DNA from: Muribaculaceae bacterium
GTDB taxonomy: Bacteria > Bacteroidota > Bacteroidia > Bacteroidales > Muribaculaceae
DNA length: 64,000 nt
Direction of reading: 5' to 3'
Assembly (NCBI GenBank): GCA_029060725.1
Contig: JAIDTL010000134.1
Location: 1 to 64,000, forward strand
Shown here: in pieces, positions 8,939-18,545 of the stretch
Layout of the letters: the number at the start of each line of letters is the position of its first letter
Numbering within the stretch: the first letter of the stretch is position 1
Program-made: the position numbers and the translations under genes
The notes under the pieces: generated by a model
Databases searched by the model: none
Told to the model about the DNA's origin: nothing
Seen by the model: only the letters and a program-made list of their open reading frames with translations

Positions 8939-11900
8939 TTACAGCGGCTGGAGGGTGCGGATGGTCTCGAGGATAGAGAGGGCCTCGGAGACAGTGGGAA
9001 CATCAGCTACGAGGAATGAGCGCTTGCCGTTGATGTCGCGTAGCTTGGTTCGTTTCGGGTCAAGCTGAAGCCATGCCAAAAGGCGGCCGAATGCCGTAGA
9101 GGCATAATATGCGGCGTTTTCTTCGCCGACAAAGTAAACGTACATCTTGCCCCCTTTGAGCGTCAGACGCTCGATTCCAAGGCGTTTTGCGGCCATTCTC
9201 AGTGGAACCACCTTGATCAGCTCCTCCGTAGTCTGCGGAATTGCTCCGAAACGGTCTTTCAGCTGCGCACGGAATTCCTCAATCTGCTCAGCGTTCTCCA
9301 TGTTATCGAGCTGCTGATAAAGGGATATGCGCTCACTCTCCTGAGGTACGTAAAGAGGCGGCAACCTTAGCTCCAGGTCGCTCTCTATGGCACAATCTGC
9401 CACGAACTCTTCTTCACCCGGCGTGTTGGTCTCGGCAAATGTGTCGGCAAATTCCTCTGTCTTCAATTCAAGTACGGATTCCTTCAATATCTTCTGATAT
9501 GTCTCATAGCCCAAATCAGCAATAAATCCCGACTGCTCTGCGCCTAAGAGATTACCGGCACCACGGATGTCGAGGTCCTGCATCGCAATGTGTATGCCGC
9601 TTCCGAGGTCGCTGAAGCTTTCGATAGCCTGCAGGCGACGACGAGCCACGGGAGTCAATGGAGCACCCGGAGGCACCATGAAATAGCAGAATGCCTTCTT
9701 GTCGCTTCTTCCCACCCGTCCACGCAACTGATGTAGTTCCGACAGGCCAAAATGATGGGCATTGTTGACGATGATGGTATTCACATTCGGCATGTCAACT
9801 CCGTTTTCCACGATAGTCGTAGAGAGGAGTATATCATAATCATGAGCAGCAAAATCGAGTATCGCTTTCTCCAATTTCTCGGGAGGCATCTGTCCGTGTG
9901 CCTTTATGACACGCGCATCAGGCACCAACCGATTCAGCATATTCTCAAGGACGTTGAGATTTTCGATACGGTTGGAAATGACAAACAGCTGTCCATTGCG
10001 AGAAAGCTCGAAATTGACAGCTTCCTTCACCATATCATCGTCGAGCGTTGCCACGGTGGTCACCACCGGATGACGGTTGGCAGGAGGAGTATTGAGCGAG
10101 CTGAGATCTCTTGCTCCCATGAGCGAGAACTGAAGTGTGCGCGGAATAGGTGTGGCACTCATTGTCAAAGTATCGACATTTACCTTCATTTGCTTCAGTT
10201 TCTCCTTGACAGCCACGCCGAATTTCTGCTCCTCATCTACGATCAGCAGACCAAGATCCTTAAACTTGACCCCCTTACCGATAAGCTTATGTGTACCAAT
10301 AAGGATATCAATCTTTCCTGCCTCAAGATCAGCGAGAATCTGCTTCACTTCCTTCTGTTTTTTGGCACGAGAAATGAATTCGACCCTCACCGGGAGATCT
10401 TTCAGTCGCTGCGAGAAAGTGCGATAATGCTGCATGGCAAGCACAGTTGTTGGCACGAGAACTGCCGTCTGCTTAGAATCTGTGGCGGCCTTGAAAGCTG
10501 CACGTATAGCAATTTCCGTCTTTCCAAAACCCACATCTCCACATACAAGGCGATCCATCGGACGCGGGCTCTCCATATCCGCCTTTATTGCCTGAGTTGC
10601 CTTCAGCTGGTCGGGAGTATCCTCATAGATGAAGCTTGCCTCCAACTCATGCTGAAGATAGGAATCGGGAGAATATGCAAACCCTTTTTCTTCGCGCCGT
10701 GCCGCATAGAGCTTGATGAGATCGCGGGCGATATCTTTCATCTTGCTCTTGGTGCGATCTTTTATGCGGTTCCAGGCTCCTGACCCAAGCTTATTGATCT
10801 TCGGAGGCACACCTTCCTTGCCACGATATTTCGAGAGTTTATGGAGCGAATGTATCGACACGAGAATCATGTCGTCGTTCTGATACAGGAGCTTTATCAT
10901 CTCCTGAGGACTCCCGTTGGTATCGGTCTTGATAAGCCCGGCAAACTTGCCGATGCCATGATCTATATGCACTATGTAGTCGCCGATCTCAATCTGATTA
11001 AGCTCCTTGAGCGAAAGAGCAAGTTTACCGCTTCTTGCCTTATCGGATTTTAAGCTGTATTTGTGGAAACGGTCGAATATCTGATGGTCGGTGAAGAAAC
11101 ATGTCTTTGTGTCGTGGTCGACAAATCCGGCATGTATAGTCTGAGCCACAGAAGTGAACGTGATGTGATCACCTCTGTCGGCAAAAATCTCCTTCAGACG
11201 CTCACCCTGATAGGCAGAATCGCTGAGAATAAGCAGTCGATAGCCATCGGCAAGCATATTGGTAAAGGATTCTGATATAATGTCGAAGTTCTTGTGATAA
11301 AGAGCTTGTGGAGAAGTGTTGAATTCCAAGACGGCATCTTTCCCGGATGCAGAGACAGTCATCCCGAATTCAAATATACGGAAAGTCTCAAGCCGGCTTG
11401 CAAAATCTTCGGCATTCACCACTTTCTTCATTGCCTCCGGATCACCCTCATCGGCAATCGCAGCCGATTCGGAATATTGTTGCGAAGCTATGTCGCGCAC
11501 TGTGGCCAACAATGCAGATGTGTCAGCGATAAACAGCGGAGTATTATTGCCTATAAACTCCAGGAGTGACACACCGTGCTCATCATTTCCTTCTGCTGCC
11601 GTTGCCCCCACAATAGACACCTCGCCAAGCCTTTGCTCAGAGAGTTGAGTCTCTACATTAAATGTGCGTATGGAGTCAATGTCATCGTCGAAAAAGTCGA
11701 TACGATATGGAAGCTCATTAGAATACGAGAAAACGTCGAGAATCGATCCTCTGCGGGCAAATTGACCGGGTTCGTAGACATAGTCTACCTGACGGAATCC
11801 CAAATCCTCAAGCCGATCGCACACTTTCTCTATATCAGCTCTCTTGGCAGTGGAAAGTTTCAGTGTATTTTTCTCCAATTCTTCCCTTATTGGCACCCTT

Positions 11901-12295
11901 TCCGCCAAAGCCTCTGGATATGTCACAATCCAGCCTATCTTTCCGGTTCTCCAACCATCAAGGGCCTCTGCCCTTAATATCTGCTGAGGAGCATCTACAC
12001 GTCCGTATTTGATATGACGTTTATAACCGGAAGGAAAGAATGCTACCTCACATTCAGCCACGCGCGACAAGTCATGATAGAGATATCCTGCACTATCAGC
12101 ATCGTCTGCCACTATCACCATTGGCTTCTTAATGTCAGCTGCCTTTCCAAGAAGAACAGCCGCTGCCGATCCTTTCAGTCCATCAAGCGAAATGCGCGAT
12201 GCTTTTTTATCGCCTATCAATTTATTAAGAGCCTTCAGGCGTGTAGGCGTAGCGAATAGGTCTGCTGCCTTGGCAAGCGTCATCTGCTCGCTCAT
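8939..12295 (-). CDS. mfd: Transcription-repair coupling factor Mfd
   Basis: 1118 residues, the usual length. N-terminal UvrB-homology region (RADIEKVCDRLEDLGFRQVD, ARRGSILDVF), the CarD-like RNA polymerase interacting domain (IEIGDYIVHIDHGIGKFAGL), then a RecG-like helicase with Walker A GDVGFGKTE and DEEQ box (IVDEEQKFGV), and a C-terminal TRCF domain. It removes stalled RNA polymerase at lesions and recruits UvrA. Its ATG overlaps the stop of the upstream S41 protease gene by 4 nt (ATGA), so the two are translationally coupled. Confidence 0.97.
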   Translation of the reverse strand: MSEQMTLAKAADLFATPTRLKALNKLIGDKKASRISLDGLKGSAAAVLLGKAADIKKPMVIVADDADSAGYLYHDLSRVAECEVAFFPSGYKRHIKYGRVDAPQQILRAEALDGWRTGKIGWIVTYPEALAERVPIREELEKNTLKLSTAKRADIEKVCDRLEDLGFRQVDYVYEPGQFARRGSILDVFSYSNELPYRIDFFDDDIDSIRTFNVETQLSEQRLGEVSIVGATAAEGNDEHGVSLLEFIGNNTPLFIADTSALLATVRDIASQQYSESAAIADEGDPEAMKKVVNAEDFASRLETFRIFEFGMTVSASGKDAVLEFNTSPQALYHKNFDIISESFTNMLADGYRLLILSDSAYQGERLKEIFADRGDHITFTSVAQTIHAGFVDHDTKTCFFTDHQIFDRFHKYSLKSDKARSGKLALSLKELNQIEIGDYIVHIDHGIGKFAGLIKTDTNGSPQEMIKLLYQNDDMILVSIHSLHKLSKYRGKEGVPPKINKLGSGAWNRIKDRTKSKMKDIARDLIKLYAARREEKGFAYSPDSYLQHELEASFIYEDTPDQLKATQAIKADMESPRPMDRLVCGDVGFGKTEIAIRAAFKAATDSKQTAVLVPTTVLAMQHYRTFSQRLKDLPVRVEFISRAKKQKEVKQILADLEAGKIDILIGTHKLIGKGVKFKDLGLLIVDEEQKFGVAVKEKLKQMKVNVDTLTMSATPIPRTLQFSLMGARDLSSLNTPPANRHPVVTTVATLDDDMVKEAVNFELSRNGQLFVISNRIENLNVLENMLNRLVPDARVIKAHGQMPPEKLEKAILDFAAHDYDILLSTTIVENGVDMPNVNTIIVNNAHHFGLSELHQLRGRVGRSDKKAFCYFMVPPGAPLTPVARRRLQAIESFSDLGSGIHIAMQDLDIRGAGNLLGAEQSGFIADLGYETYQKILKESVLELKTEEFADTFAETNTPGEEEFVADCAIESDLELRLPPLYVPQESERISLYQQLDNMENAEQIEEFRAQLKDRFGAIPQTTEELIKVVPLRMAAKRLGIERLTLKGGKMYVYFVGEENAAYYASTAFGRLLAWLQLDPKRTKLRDINGKRSFLVADVPTVSEALSILETIRTLQPL

Positions 12296-13983
12296 TTGCG
12301 TTTCCCTTTCTGTACTTTGGCAGGAAGAGCTGTCTCTTTCAATATTGCATTGTATTCAGGAGATTCAATGATTCCAATTGCTGCCTCCACTACAGGGTCA
12401 GTCTTGATTTCAACAGCCACACGCCCGGCATCACCATAATAGCGGGTGGCAATTTCTTCTGCAAGATAGTCTTTTATTTCATTTTTCTTAAACTGAAGGT
12501 CGCGCTCCAGATCGCTGCCGAGAGATTTCTCTATAGCAGTCAGTATGGAGTCGTTGTCGGCAGTCATATACCCTTGTTCTTCAGCTTGTTTTCTCACTTC
12601 CTTCAGAAGTGCGTCGAAAGAAGTGTCATATTTCATCCCGCTACCTACTACAAATTCTGTGAAATCGGAATATTCTTCATCCGACACTTCCAATTTGTCA
12701 AGGGGCATGGCCTCCGGATGAGTAGCCCTATATTTGTTGGCGTAGTCAAATATCTTATTTTTAGTCACAAGATTATAAAGAATATCCGAATATGTATTGT
12801 TTTTCACTACAGAGTCGGGCTGAAGACCTCCTCCATCGCGCACTTCTCGACCCCGGGTAGTGTAATAGACATTAGTCAATGAGTCAGGGGTGCGAGCCAC
12901 GCTTCCGTCCGGATTTCTCCTTGAATAGTCGAGAGCTTGAATGAGGCGACCGGATGGAATATAATATTTCGACACTGTCACTTTGAGGAGCGCATCATGA
13001 GGAAGAGGGAAAGTGGTCTGTACAAGACCCTTTCCAAAACTTCGGTTACCCACAAGGACCGCGCGATCAAGGTCCTGAAGTGCTCCGGCAGTGATTTCCG
13101 AAGCCGATGCAGTCCCCCCGTCAGTAAGCACTACAAGTGGAAGGTCGGGAAACATTGGATTGTGTGTAGTCTTATAGACTCTCTCCTTGCCGTTGCCACT
13201 CGTACGAAGCACCTGTGTGCCTTTGGGAAGGAAATTGCCAAGAATGTCTATGGCACTCTCCACAAGACCCCCTCCATTCCCGCGCAAGTCAAGTATAAGA
13301 CCAGAGAATTCCGGATTTTTTTTCAATGAATCAAGAGCCTCGGTAATCTCCTGAGGGGAATTCATTATGTAGCTGTTAAGACGAATAAAACCGGTCTTTG
13401 GAGTAACCATACCGAAATATGGCACTGACTTCTCTGTGACTTTCTCACGCGTAACGGTGAATGATAGCAATGAATCCGCAACGTATGGACGATTCACCTC
13501 AATGTAGACATCGGTGCCTGGAGTGCCTTTCAAAAGTTTTGATACATCTGCATTCTTTAGCCCTTTGGTAGCCACTGTATCCACCTTCACGATTCTATCG
13601 CCCGGCATTAGTCCTGCTTTAGCAGCCGGGCTTCCTGCCATTGGTTGTGAAATGCATACGTATCCATCATATTCCGTAATATAGCTACCGATACCGGCAT
13701 ATTCACCGGTAGTCATCTTCATGAGCGCGTCGCGGTCGTCGGCAGTATAATATTCCGTATAGGGATCTACAGTATTGAGCATAGCGTTGGAAGCAGCCTT
13801 AAAAGCCTCGTCTATGCGGATAGAGTCTACATAGTTTTCCTCAAGAGTCTTCACCATTGCGTTGAAGGTCTTGAGATTGCGTTGAAGAGCCATGTCATGG
13901 CTTTTCTTTGCGCATACGCCAAGAGATATTGCTGTCAGAGCCACTATGGGCAATAGGATCCTTTTCATACGGAATTGATTCAT
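12292..13983 (-). CDS. S41 family C-terminal processing peptidase
   Basis: 563 residues with a signal peptide (MKRILLPIVALTAISLGVCA). A start at the second Met (13968) fits the signal peptide better than the first. A PDZ domain follows (GIGSYITEYDGYVCISQPM, AAKAGLMPGDRIVKVD), then the tail-specific protease core with the Ser nucleophile in GGTASASEI and the Lys in SFGKGLVQT. It acts in the periplasm on C termini of proteins. The tail of about 170 residues beyond the core is common in Bacteroidota homologues. Coupled to mfd by a 4-nt overlap. Confidence 0.93.
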   Translation of the reverse strand: MNQFRMKRILLPIVALTAISLGVCAKKSHDMALQRNLKTFNAMVKTLEENYVDSIRIDEAFKAASNAMLNTVDPYTEYYTADDRDALMKMTTGEYAGIGSYITEYDGYVCISQPMAGSPAAKAGLMPGDRIVKVDTVATKGLKNADVSKLLKGTPGTDVYIEVNRPYVADSLLSFTVTREKVTEKSVPYFGMVTPKTGFIRLNSYIMNSPQEITEALDSLKKNPEFSGLILDLRGNGGGLVESAIDILGNFLPKGTQVLRTSGNGKERVYKTTHNPMFPDLPLVVLTDGGTASASEITAGALQDLDRAVLVGNRSFGKGLVQTTFPLPHDALLKVTVSKYYIPSGRLIQALDYSRRNPDGSVARTPDSLTNVYYTTRGREVRDGGGLQPDSVVKNNTYSDILYNLVTKNKIFDYANKYRATHPEAMPLDKLEVSDEEYSDFTEFVVGSGMKYDTSFDALLKEVRKQAEEQGYMTADNDSILTAIEKSLGSDLERDLQFKKNEIKDYLAEEIATRYYGDAGRVAVEIKTDPVVEAAIGIIESPEYNAILKETALPAKVQKGKRK

Positions 13984-14046
13984 TTAATGATAACAGTATT
14001 TAAACGTCTTTAGGTGCCTAAAGTTTAGGAGCCTCATTCTATCTAT

Positions 14047-15615
14047 TTAGGGGTGAGGATAGTCTACTGTATAGTGCAGACCGCGGCTTTCCTTGCGTTC
14101 TCGAGCCTGCCGCATAATGAGATAGCCAATATTAATGATATTTCTAAGCTCACAAAGAGCTCTCGTAGGTTTGCTCTCTTTAAATAAACGTTCAGTTTCT
14201 TGATAAAGTATATCGAGTCTATTCCAGGCACGGTCAAGTCGCAAGTCACTTCTTACAATTCCTACATAGTAGCCCATGATCTGATTGACTTCCTTCTCGG
14301 ATTGAGTAATTAGCACCATCTCCTCTGGGTGAGTAGTCCCTTCATCATTCCATTGCGGCACATCCTTACGCAGGTCGATGCCATCTACTCTTTCAAGAGA
14401 GTGCTTGGCTGCAGCATCTGCATAAACCACAGCCTCAATAAGAGAGTTAGAAGCAAGGCGATTGCCTCCATGCAGCCCGGTGCAAGAGCATTCGCCAATT
14501 GCATAAAGACGATCGATGCTCGACTGCCCGTCAAGATCCACTTTAATGCCACCACATAGATAATGTGCTGCCGGTGCCACCGGAATCATGTCCTTCGTGA
14601 TGTCAATGCCTAATGAAAGACACTTCTCATAGATATTGGGGAAATGCTTTTTTGTTTCTTCCGGATCCTTGTGAGTGACATCGAGATAGACATGATCAGT
14701 GCCATTCTGTTTCATCTCGGAGTCAATGGCACGGGCTACAATATCGCGTGGTGCAAGCGAAAGACGCGGGTCATACTTGTGCATGAACTCCTTTCCATCA
14801 AGAGTCTTGAGTACGGCTCCATATCCACGCATTGCCTCAGTGATAAGGAAGCTTGGACGGTCTCCTGGGTGATAGAGTGCGGTTGGATGGAATTGTATAA
14901 ACTCCATATCGCTGACAGTCCCTTTGGCACGATATACCATTGCGATACCATCTCCCGTGGCTATAAGTGGATTGGTAGTAGTGGTGTAGCAGGCACCAAC
15001 ACCGCCTGTAGCCATTACTGTGATTTTAGCAAGGAAAGTATCGACTTTTTCTGTCTTTTCATCAAGCACGTATGCCCCGTAGCAGGTGATGTCAGGAGTG
15101 CGACGGGTCACAATCTTTCCCAAATGATGCTGTGTTATTATCTCTACAGCGAAATGATGCTCGAATATGTCGATATATGGATTTTCCTTCACGCGCTCTG
15201 TGAGTGACTGCTGGATAGCCGCACCGGTATTATCCGCATGGTGAAGAATACGGAATTCTGAGTGTCCTCCTTCACGGTGAAGATCAAACGAACCATCTTC
15301 TTTCTTATCGAAATCGACCCCCCAATTGAGTAGTTCTTTAATCTGTTCGGGAGCATTTTTTACCACCTTTTCCACCGCAGCCGGGTCTGAAAGCCAGTCG
15401 CCTGCTACCATAGTATCGTGGATGTGCTTGTCGAAATCGTCCACTTCAAGATTTGTGACGCTTGCCACTCCACCTTGCGCGAAGAACGTATTAGCCTCGT
15501 CAAGCGTAGTCTTACATATAATAGCCACCCGATGGCGAGAGGAAGCTACCTTAAGTGCGAAGCTCATGCCAGCTACGCCGGAACCTATCACAAGATAGTC
15601 GTATTCAAAAACCAT
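14047..15615 (-). CDS. nadB: L-aspartate oxidase
   Basis: 522 residues. N-terminal FAD-binding motif VIGSGVAGMSFA, substrate-site signature HREGGHSEFRILHHADNTG, and EFIQFHPTAL; C-terminal succinate-dehydrogenase-like helical domain (YVGIVRSDLRLDRAWNRL). It oxidises L-aspartate to iminoaspartate, the first step of NAD synthesis. nadA and nadC are not in the window. Confidence 0.95.
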   Translation of the reverse strand: MVFEYDYLVIGSGVAGMSFALKVASSRHRVAIICKTTLDEANTFFAQGGVASVTNLEVDDFDKHIHDTMVAGDWLSDPAAVEKVVKNAPEQIKELLNWGVDFDKKEDGSFDLHREGGHSEFRILHHADNTGAAIQQSLTERVKENPYIDIFEHHFAVEIITQHHLGKIVTRRTPDITCYGAYVLDEKTEKVDTFLAKITVMATGGVGACYTTTTNPLIATGDGIAMVYRAKGTVSDMEFIQFHPTALYHPGDRPSFLITEAMRGYGAVLKTLDGKEFMHKYDPRLSLAPRDIVARAIDSEMKQNGTDHVYLDVTHKDPEETKKHFPNIYEKCLSLGIDITKDMIPVAPAAHYLCGGIKVDLDGQSSIDRLYAIGECSCTGLHGGNRLASNSLIEAVVYADAAAKHSLERVDGIDLRKDVPQWNDEGTTHPEEMVLITQSEKEVNQIMGYYVGIVRSDLRLDRAWNRLDILYQETERLFKESKPTRALCELRNIINIGYLIMRQARERKESRGLHYTVDYPHP

Positions 15616-15642
15616 TTCGAATAAAGTATTAGTTTATTGGTA

Positions 15643-15670
15643 GGGCGTGGGCCTTTCACGGCCCACGCCC
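15643..15670. repeat. Perfect GC-rich inverted repeat between OmpA/TPR gene and nadB
   Basis: GGGCGTGGGCC and GGCCCACGCCC flank a 6-nt loop. The stem of 11 bp is strong, but there is no T run on either side, so it is an uncertain terminator; it may be an mRNA-stabilising or dispersed palindrome. Confidence 0.6.
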
Positions 15671-15726
15671 TTAAGATGAGAATATTTTTTCATGCGTCAA
15701 TTATAAATATCGACGTCATATATCCA

Positions 15727-17418
15727 TCAATTAAGTCCACTGAGGTTATAGTTTGCAAATTCAAGGTCTTTCTGAGCCTTAGCAAGCATAGTCTTGTCGA
15801 GCTTGATTGCTTCGCGGAGGTTGGTCATGACCATATTCTCGTTGTTGGTGCGTGCACCGACGATAGCAGCAAGATAATATGTGTTTGCATTTGGATTCTG
15901 GATGCCGGCAAGAGTGTTCTTTGCTGAGCTATAGTCTTTAGCAAGGATCTGAGCAAGAACAGTGTTGTTGTTCTTTGCTGAGCCAAGGCTATTGACAGCA
16001 TTTGTCACCTGTCCTTCGTTGAGGTAAAGCACGCCAAGAGCAGCTGCAGCCTCTGGCACACCGGCAGCGCCGCCGATAAGATTCTTAGCCTGACCAAGGT
16101 CGTTGTTGGCAAGCGCAAGAAGACCGAGGTTTACATCGACAGACTTGTCATTAGGAGCAAGTTTCTTAGCCTGAGCGAGAGCTTTTGCAGCAGCGTCATA
16201 CTTGCCAAGGCTGAACTGAGTTGCACCGAGACCGTTCCAAGTGCGGAAGTCGTTAGGATAGATCTGGGTTGCAGCAGCGTAGATAGCTTCCTTCTTAGCA
16301 TCGTCGTTAGCAAGAGTACCGATGTAGAGGATTTCTTCGAGGCTCAAACCGCTTGGGTTAGATTCGAACTGAAGGAACATTTCTTCGTCGCTCTTACCGA
16401 TCACGTTGACAGTAGCAACGATCTTTGAGTAACGGAGCTGAGGAAGAATCTGCTCAGCGAGCTCATTGAATACAGCCGACATATTGCGGATCTCCTGTTC
16501 GCGCTGCTCTGGATCCTTATACATCTTGAGGACACTCAGGATGAGGTTTTTGTCCTGGATGTTGCTCTTTTCTACGAGCTGCTGGAAACCTTCCCAGTCT
16601 TCAGGAGTGAACTCAGAAGTAAGTTCGCCAAATTCTGTAATTTTGTCTTTCTTAAGCTGATTGCGCATATAGTCGACAGTCACGTTCTCACGTTTTTCAG
16701 CAAGCTGAGTATTGAACGCCATTGTACCGTCAGGAGAAGCGTATGAGTGAACGTTGATTCCGGCGATTTCTCTGTTAGGAGCGTCATTAGAAGCGATGAG
16801 ATCCTTGTTGAAGTCTACATAGTCAGGAGCATCTACCTGATTTGCGCGGATGTTTGCCTGATTGATGAGGAACTTGATCTCGGCGCTGTACTGCTCCTTA
16901 ATAATGCGCTCGAAGTTGCTGGTGGCAGGAGCTGGTTCGAGAACAGCTACGTCAGTAAGAGTAGAAGTAGCGATCACACCGTAGCCGACTTTTACACGAG
17001 GAAGCACATAGTCTTTGCCCCCCTGATTTACCTTGAAGTCAAGGTAAAGGTCGCTATTTGCCATTTCAGGCTGATAGAGGACATTGAATGGGATTGTGAC
17101 AGGACCTCCATTGCTATAGGAGATCACCTGGCCGTTTGCACGTGCGTTTTCACCCTGGAATGTCACCTGTGAGCTGCTTGCTTCGCCACCGTCCCATACA
17201 AGAACCGGAGTGACTGTCACTACAGCATTTTTTGGCATGAATTTAGCCGGTACTGTTCCGGTAATGGTAGCCGGCACTGTTTCGCCTACTGTCTCCAGCG
17301 GGGTCGGATTGGTGTTGAAATACTCCGATGCGAAGTCACCCACCTTTTTAGAGCAAGAGCCCATCGTCAGGATCATTGCTCCCAATGAAAGATAAACTAA
17401 TGTCTTTTTCATGATCAT
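15727..17418 (-). CDS. Outer-membrane lipoprotein with OmpA-like and TPR domains
   Basis: 563 residues. Lipoprotein signal ending LTMGSC, then a beta-rich region, an OmpA-like stretch near residues 215-260 (INVHSYASPDGTMAFNTQLA, EKRENVTVDYM) that would bind peptidoglycan, and TPR repeats in the C-terminal third (NDFRTWNGLGATQFSLGKYD; DKSVDVNLGLLALANNDLG). Similar abundant lipoproteins exist across Bacteroidales; no exact function is known. A second possible start is the Met two codons downstream. It has a very good promoter about 90 bp upstream. Confidence 0.8.
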   Translation of the reverse strand: MIMKKTLVYLSLGAMILTMGSCSKKVGDFASEYFNTNPTPLETVGETVPATITGTVPAKFMPKNAVVTVTPVLVWDGGEASSSQVTFQGENARANGQVISYSNGGPVTIPFNVLYQPEMANSDLYLDFKVNQGGKDYVLPRVKVGYGVIATSTLTDVAVLEPAPATSNFERIIKEQYSAEIKFLINQANIRANQVDAPDYVDFNKDLIASNDAPNREIAGINVHSYASPDGTMAFNTQLAEKRENVTVDYMRNQLKKDKITEFGELTSEFTPEDWEGFQQLVEKSNIQDKNLILSVLKMYKDPEQREQEIRNMSAVFNELAEQILPQLRYSKIVATVNVIGKSDEEMFLQFESNPSGLSLEEILYIGTLANDDAKKEAIYAAATQIYPNDFRTWNGLGATQFSLGKYDAAAKALAQAKKLAPNDKSVDVNLGLLALANNDLGQAKNLIGGAAGVPEAAAALGVLYLNEGQVTNAVNSLGSAKNNNTVLAQILAKDYSSAKNTLAGIQNPNANTYYLAAIVGARTNNENMVMTNLREAIKLDKTMLAKAQKDLEFANYNLSGLN

Positions 17419-17506
17419 GTATATAAAAACTAACTAAATTTCGGGTTATCAATATTTTACGCCCTAAAATATGCGTTTTTCAGCAGATTCTCGGGTGTTT
17501 GGAAAT

Positions 17507-17537
17507 CAAAATTACACAATTAACATTAAATTTGCAA
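17507..17537 (-). promoter_or_regulatory. Promoter of the OmpA/TPR lipoprotein gene
   Basis: Minus-strand TTG (17535-17537), 20-bp spacer and TAATTTTG (17507-17514) match the Bacteroidota consensus. The leader would be about 80 nt. Confidence 0.75.
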
Positions 17538-17600
17538 CTTTTTCGCTAAAAATTTCAACGCAAAATGCGACACGAAGGTTTTTCCAAACCGGCATTCCCG

Positions 17601-18545
17601 TTAAGATTCGTAAAAAATCGCTTCTTTCTGATAGCGAGCCATCAGAGTGTTGTATGCCCAATCGTCGCATGGCTGCAATGTTATCCCCCTTGATTCGTCG
17701 ATTATATAGTCTGTGATCGGAGCGCCTGCATAGATTGAACAAACTACCCCGCCACCAAGTCGGGGATTTACCTCCATCAGAAGATAACGGTTACGGTCAA
17801 GATCGTGGAGGAACTGCAATGTCACAGGACCCCTCAACGCAAATGTCTCTATCACCTGGCGGCTCAGTTTGTCGAGGGCTGCATTACGGCAAGTGATCGT
17901 GCGAGTCACTTCTCCTCCCATCACTTCAAGACGAACTCGAGGCACAACCGTAAGAATTTCTCCGGCTTGAGACACATAGCAGTCTACAGTATATTCATCC
18001 ATATTTTCTATGAATTCTTGTACAAGGTAGTCGCTCAAGTTCTCAAGTTGCATCAACTCATCGAGAGTATGGAAAATCTTGATGCCCCGAGAAGCTGAGC
18101 CCTTTCTTGGTTTAGCTATCGCCGGCATTTTTGCATTAATTGCAGTATATGTCTTTGGGATAGGGATGCCTGCTTTTTCAAAAGCTTTCGCAGCTTGAAC
18201 CTTATCAAACATCGTACGGCTTGTCTCGAAATCCCCAACCGGTATGAAGACATCCGGCAGATGTTGACGAACTTTAGATGCGATTTCAATGGCACCGTCG
18301 ACAAATGGAAGAATTATGTCAATTTCATACTCCTTAGCCACCTTTACGATATCTGCCACCACATTAGGATCGCTCCATCTTAAACCAACTATCACCTTGC
18401 CGACAAGAGCTATGGGGACCTGCTCCAGCAATTCGTAGCTTATGATATTGACTTCGCGACCGATTCGTTCGCCACTCCGCTTGAACAGTTCTGCCATTGA
18501 TACTCGACGAGCTCCGCCCAGCATCATGATATTGATCTTTTTCAT
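17601..18545 (-). CDS. ATP-grasp enzyme
   Basis: 314 residues. The pre-ATP-grasp fold starts MKKINIMMLGGARRVSMAEL. The ATP-grasp core follows: AIAKPRKGSASRGI (phosphate loop), DYLVQEFIENMDEYTVD, and LLMEVNPRLGGG near the C terminus (metal-binding Glu and Asn). The family resembles the PylC/CarB type, which joins a carboxylate to an amine or thiol. It overlaps the upstream SDR gene by 4 nt, and that gene overlaps an N-acyltransferase gene, so the three probably work in one pathway. The substrate is unknown. Confidence 0.82.
   Translation of the reverse strand: MKKINIMMLGGARRVSMAELFKRSGERIGREVNIISYELLEQVPIALVGKVIVGLRWSDPNVVADIVKVAKEYEIDIILPFVDGAIEIASKVRQHLPDVFIPVGDFETSRTMFDKVQAAKAFEKAGIPIPKTYTAINAKMPAIAKPRKGSASRGIKIFHTLDELMQLENLSDYLVQEFIENMDEYTVDCYVSQAGEILTVVPRVRLEVMGGEVTRTITCRNAALDKLSRQVIETFALRGPVTLQFLHDLDRNRYLLMEVNPRLGGGVVCSIYAGAPITDYIIDESRGITLQPCDDWAYNTLMARYQKEAIFYES

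Noticed and set aside
9752..10783. A long plus-strand open frame inside mfd
   Set aside because: It is antisense to a full-length, motif-complete mfd, and its product has no domain character.
15643..15670. Intrinsic terminator of the OmpA/TPR gene
   Set aside because: The stem is strong but lacks a U tract on either strand, so it is kept only as an inverted repeat.
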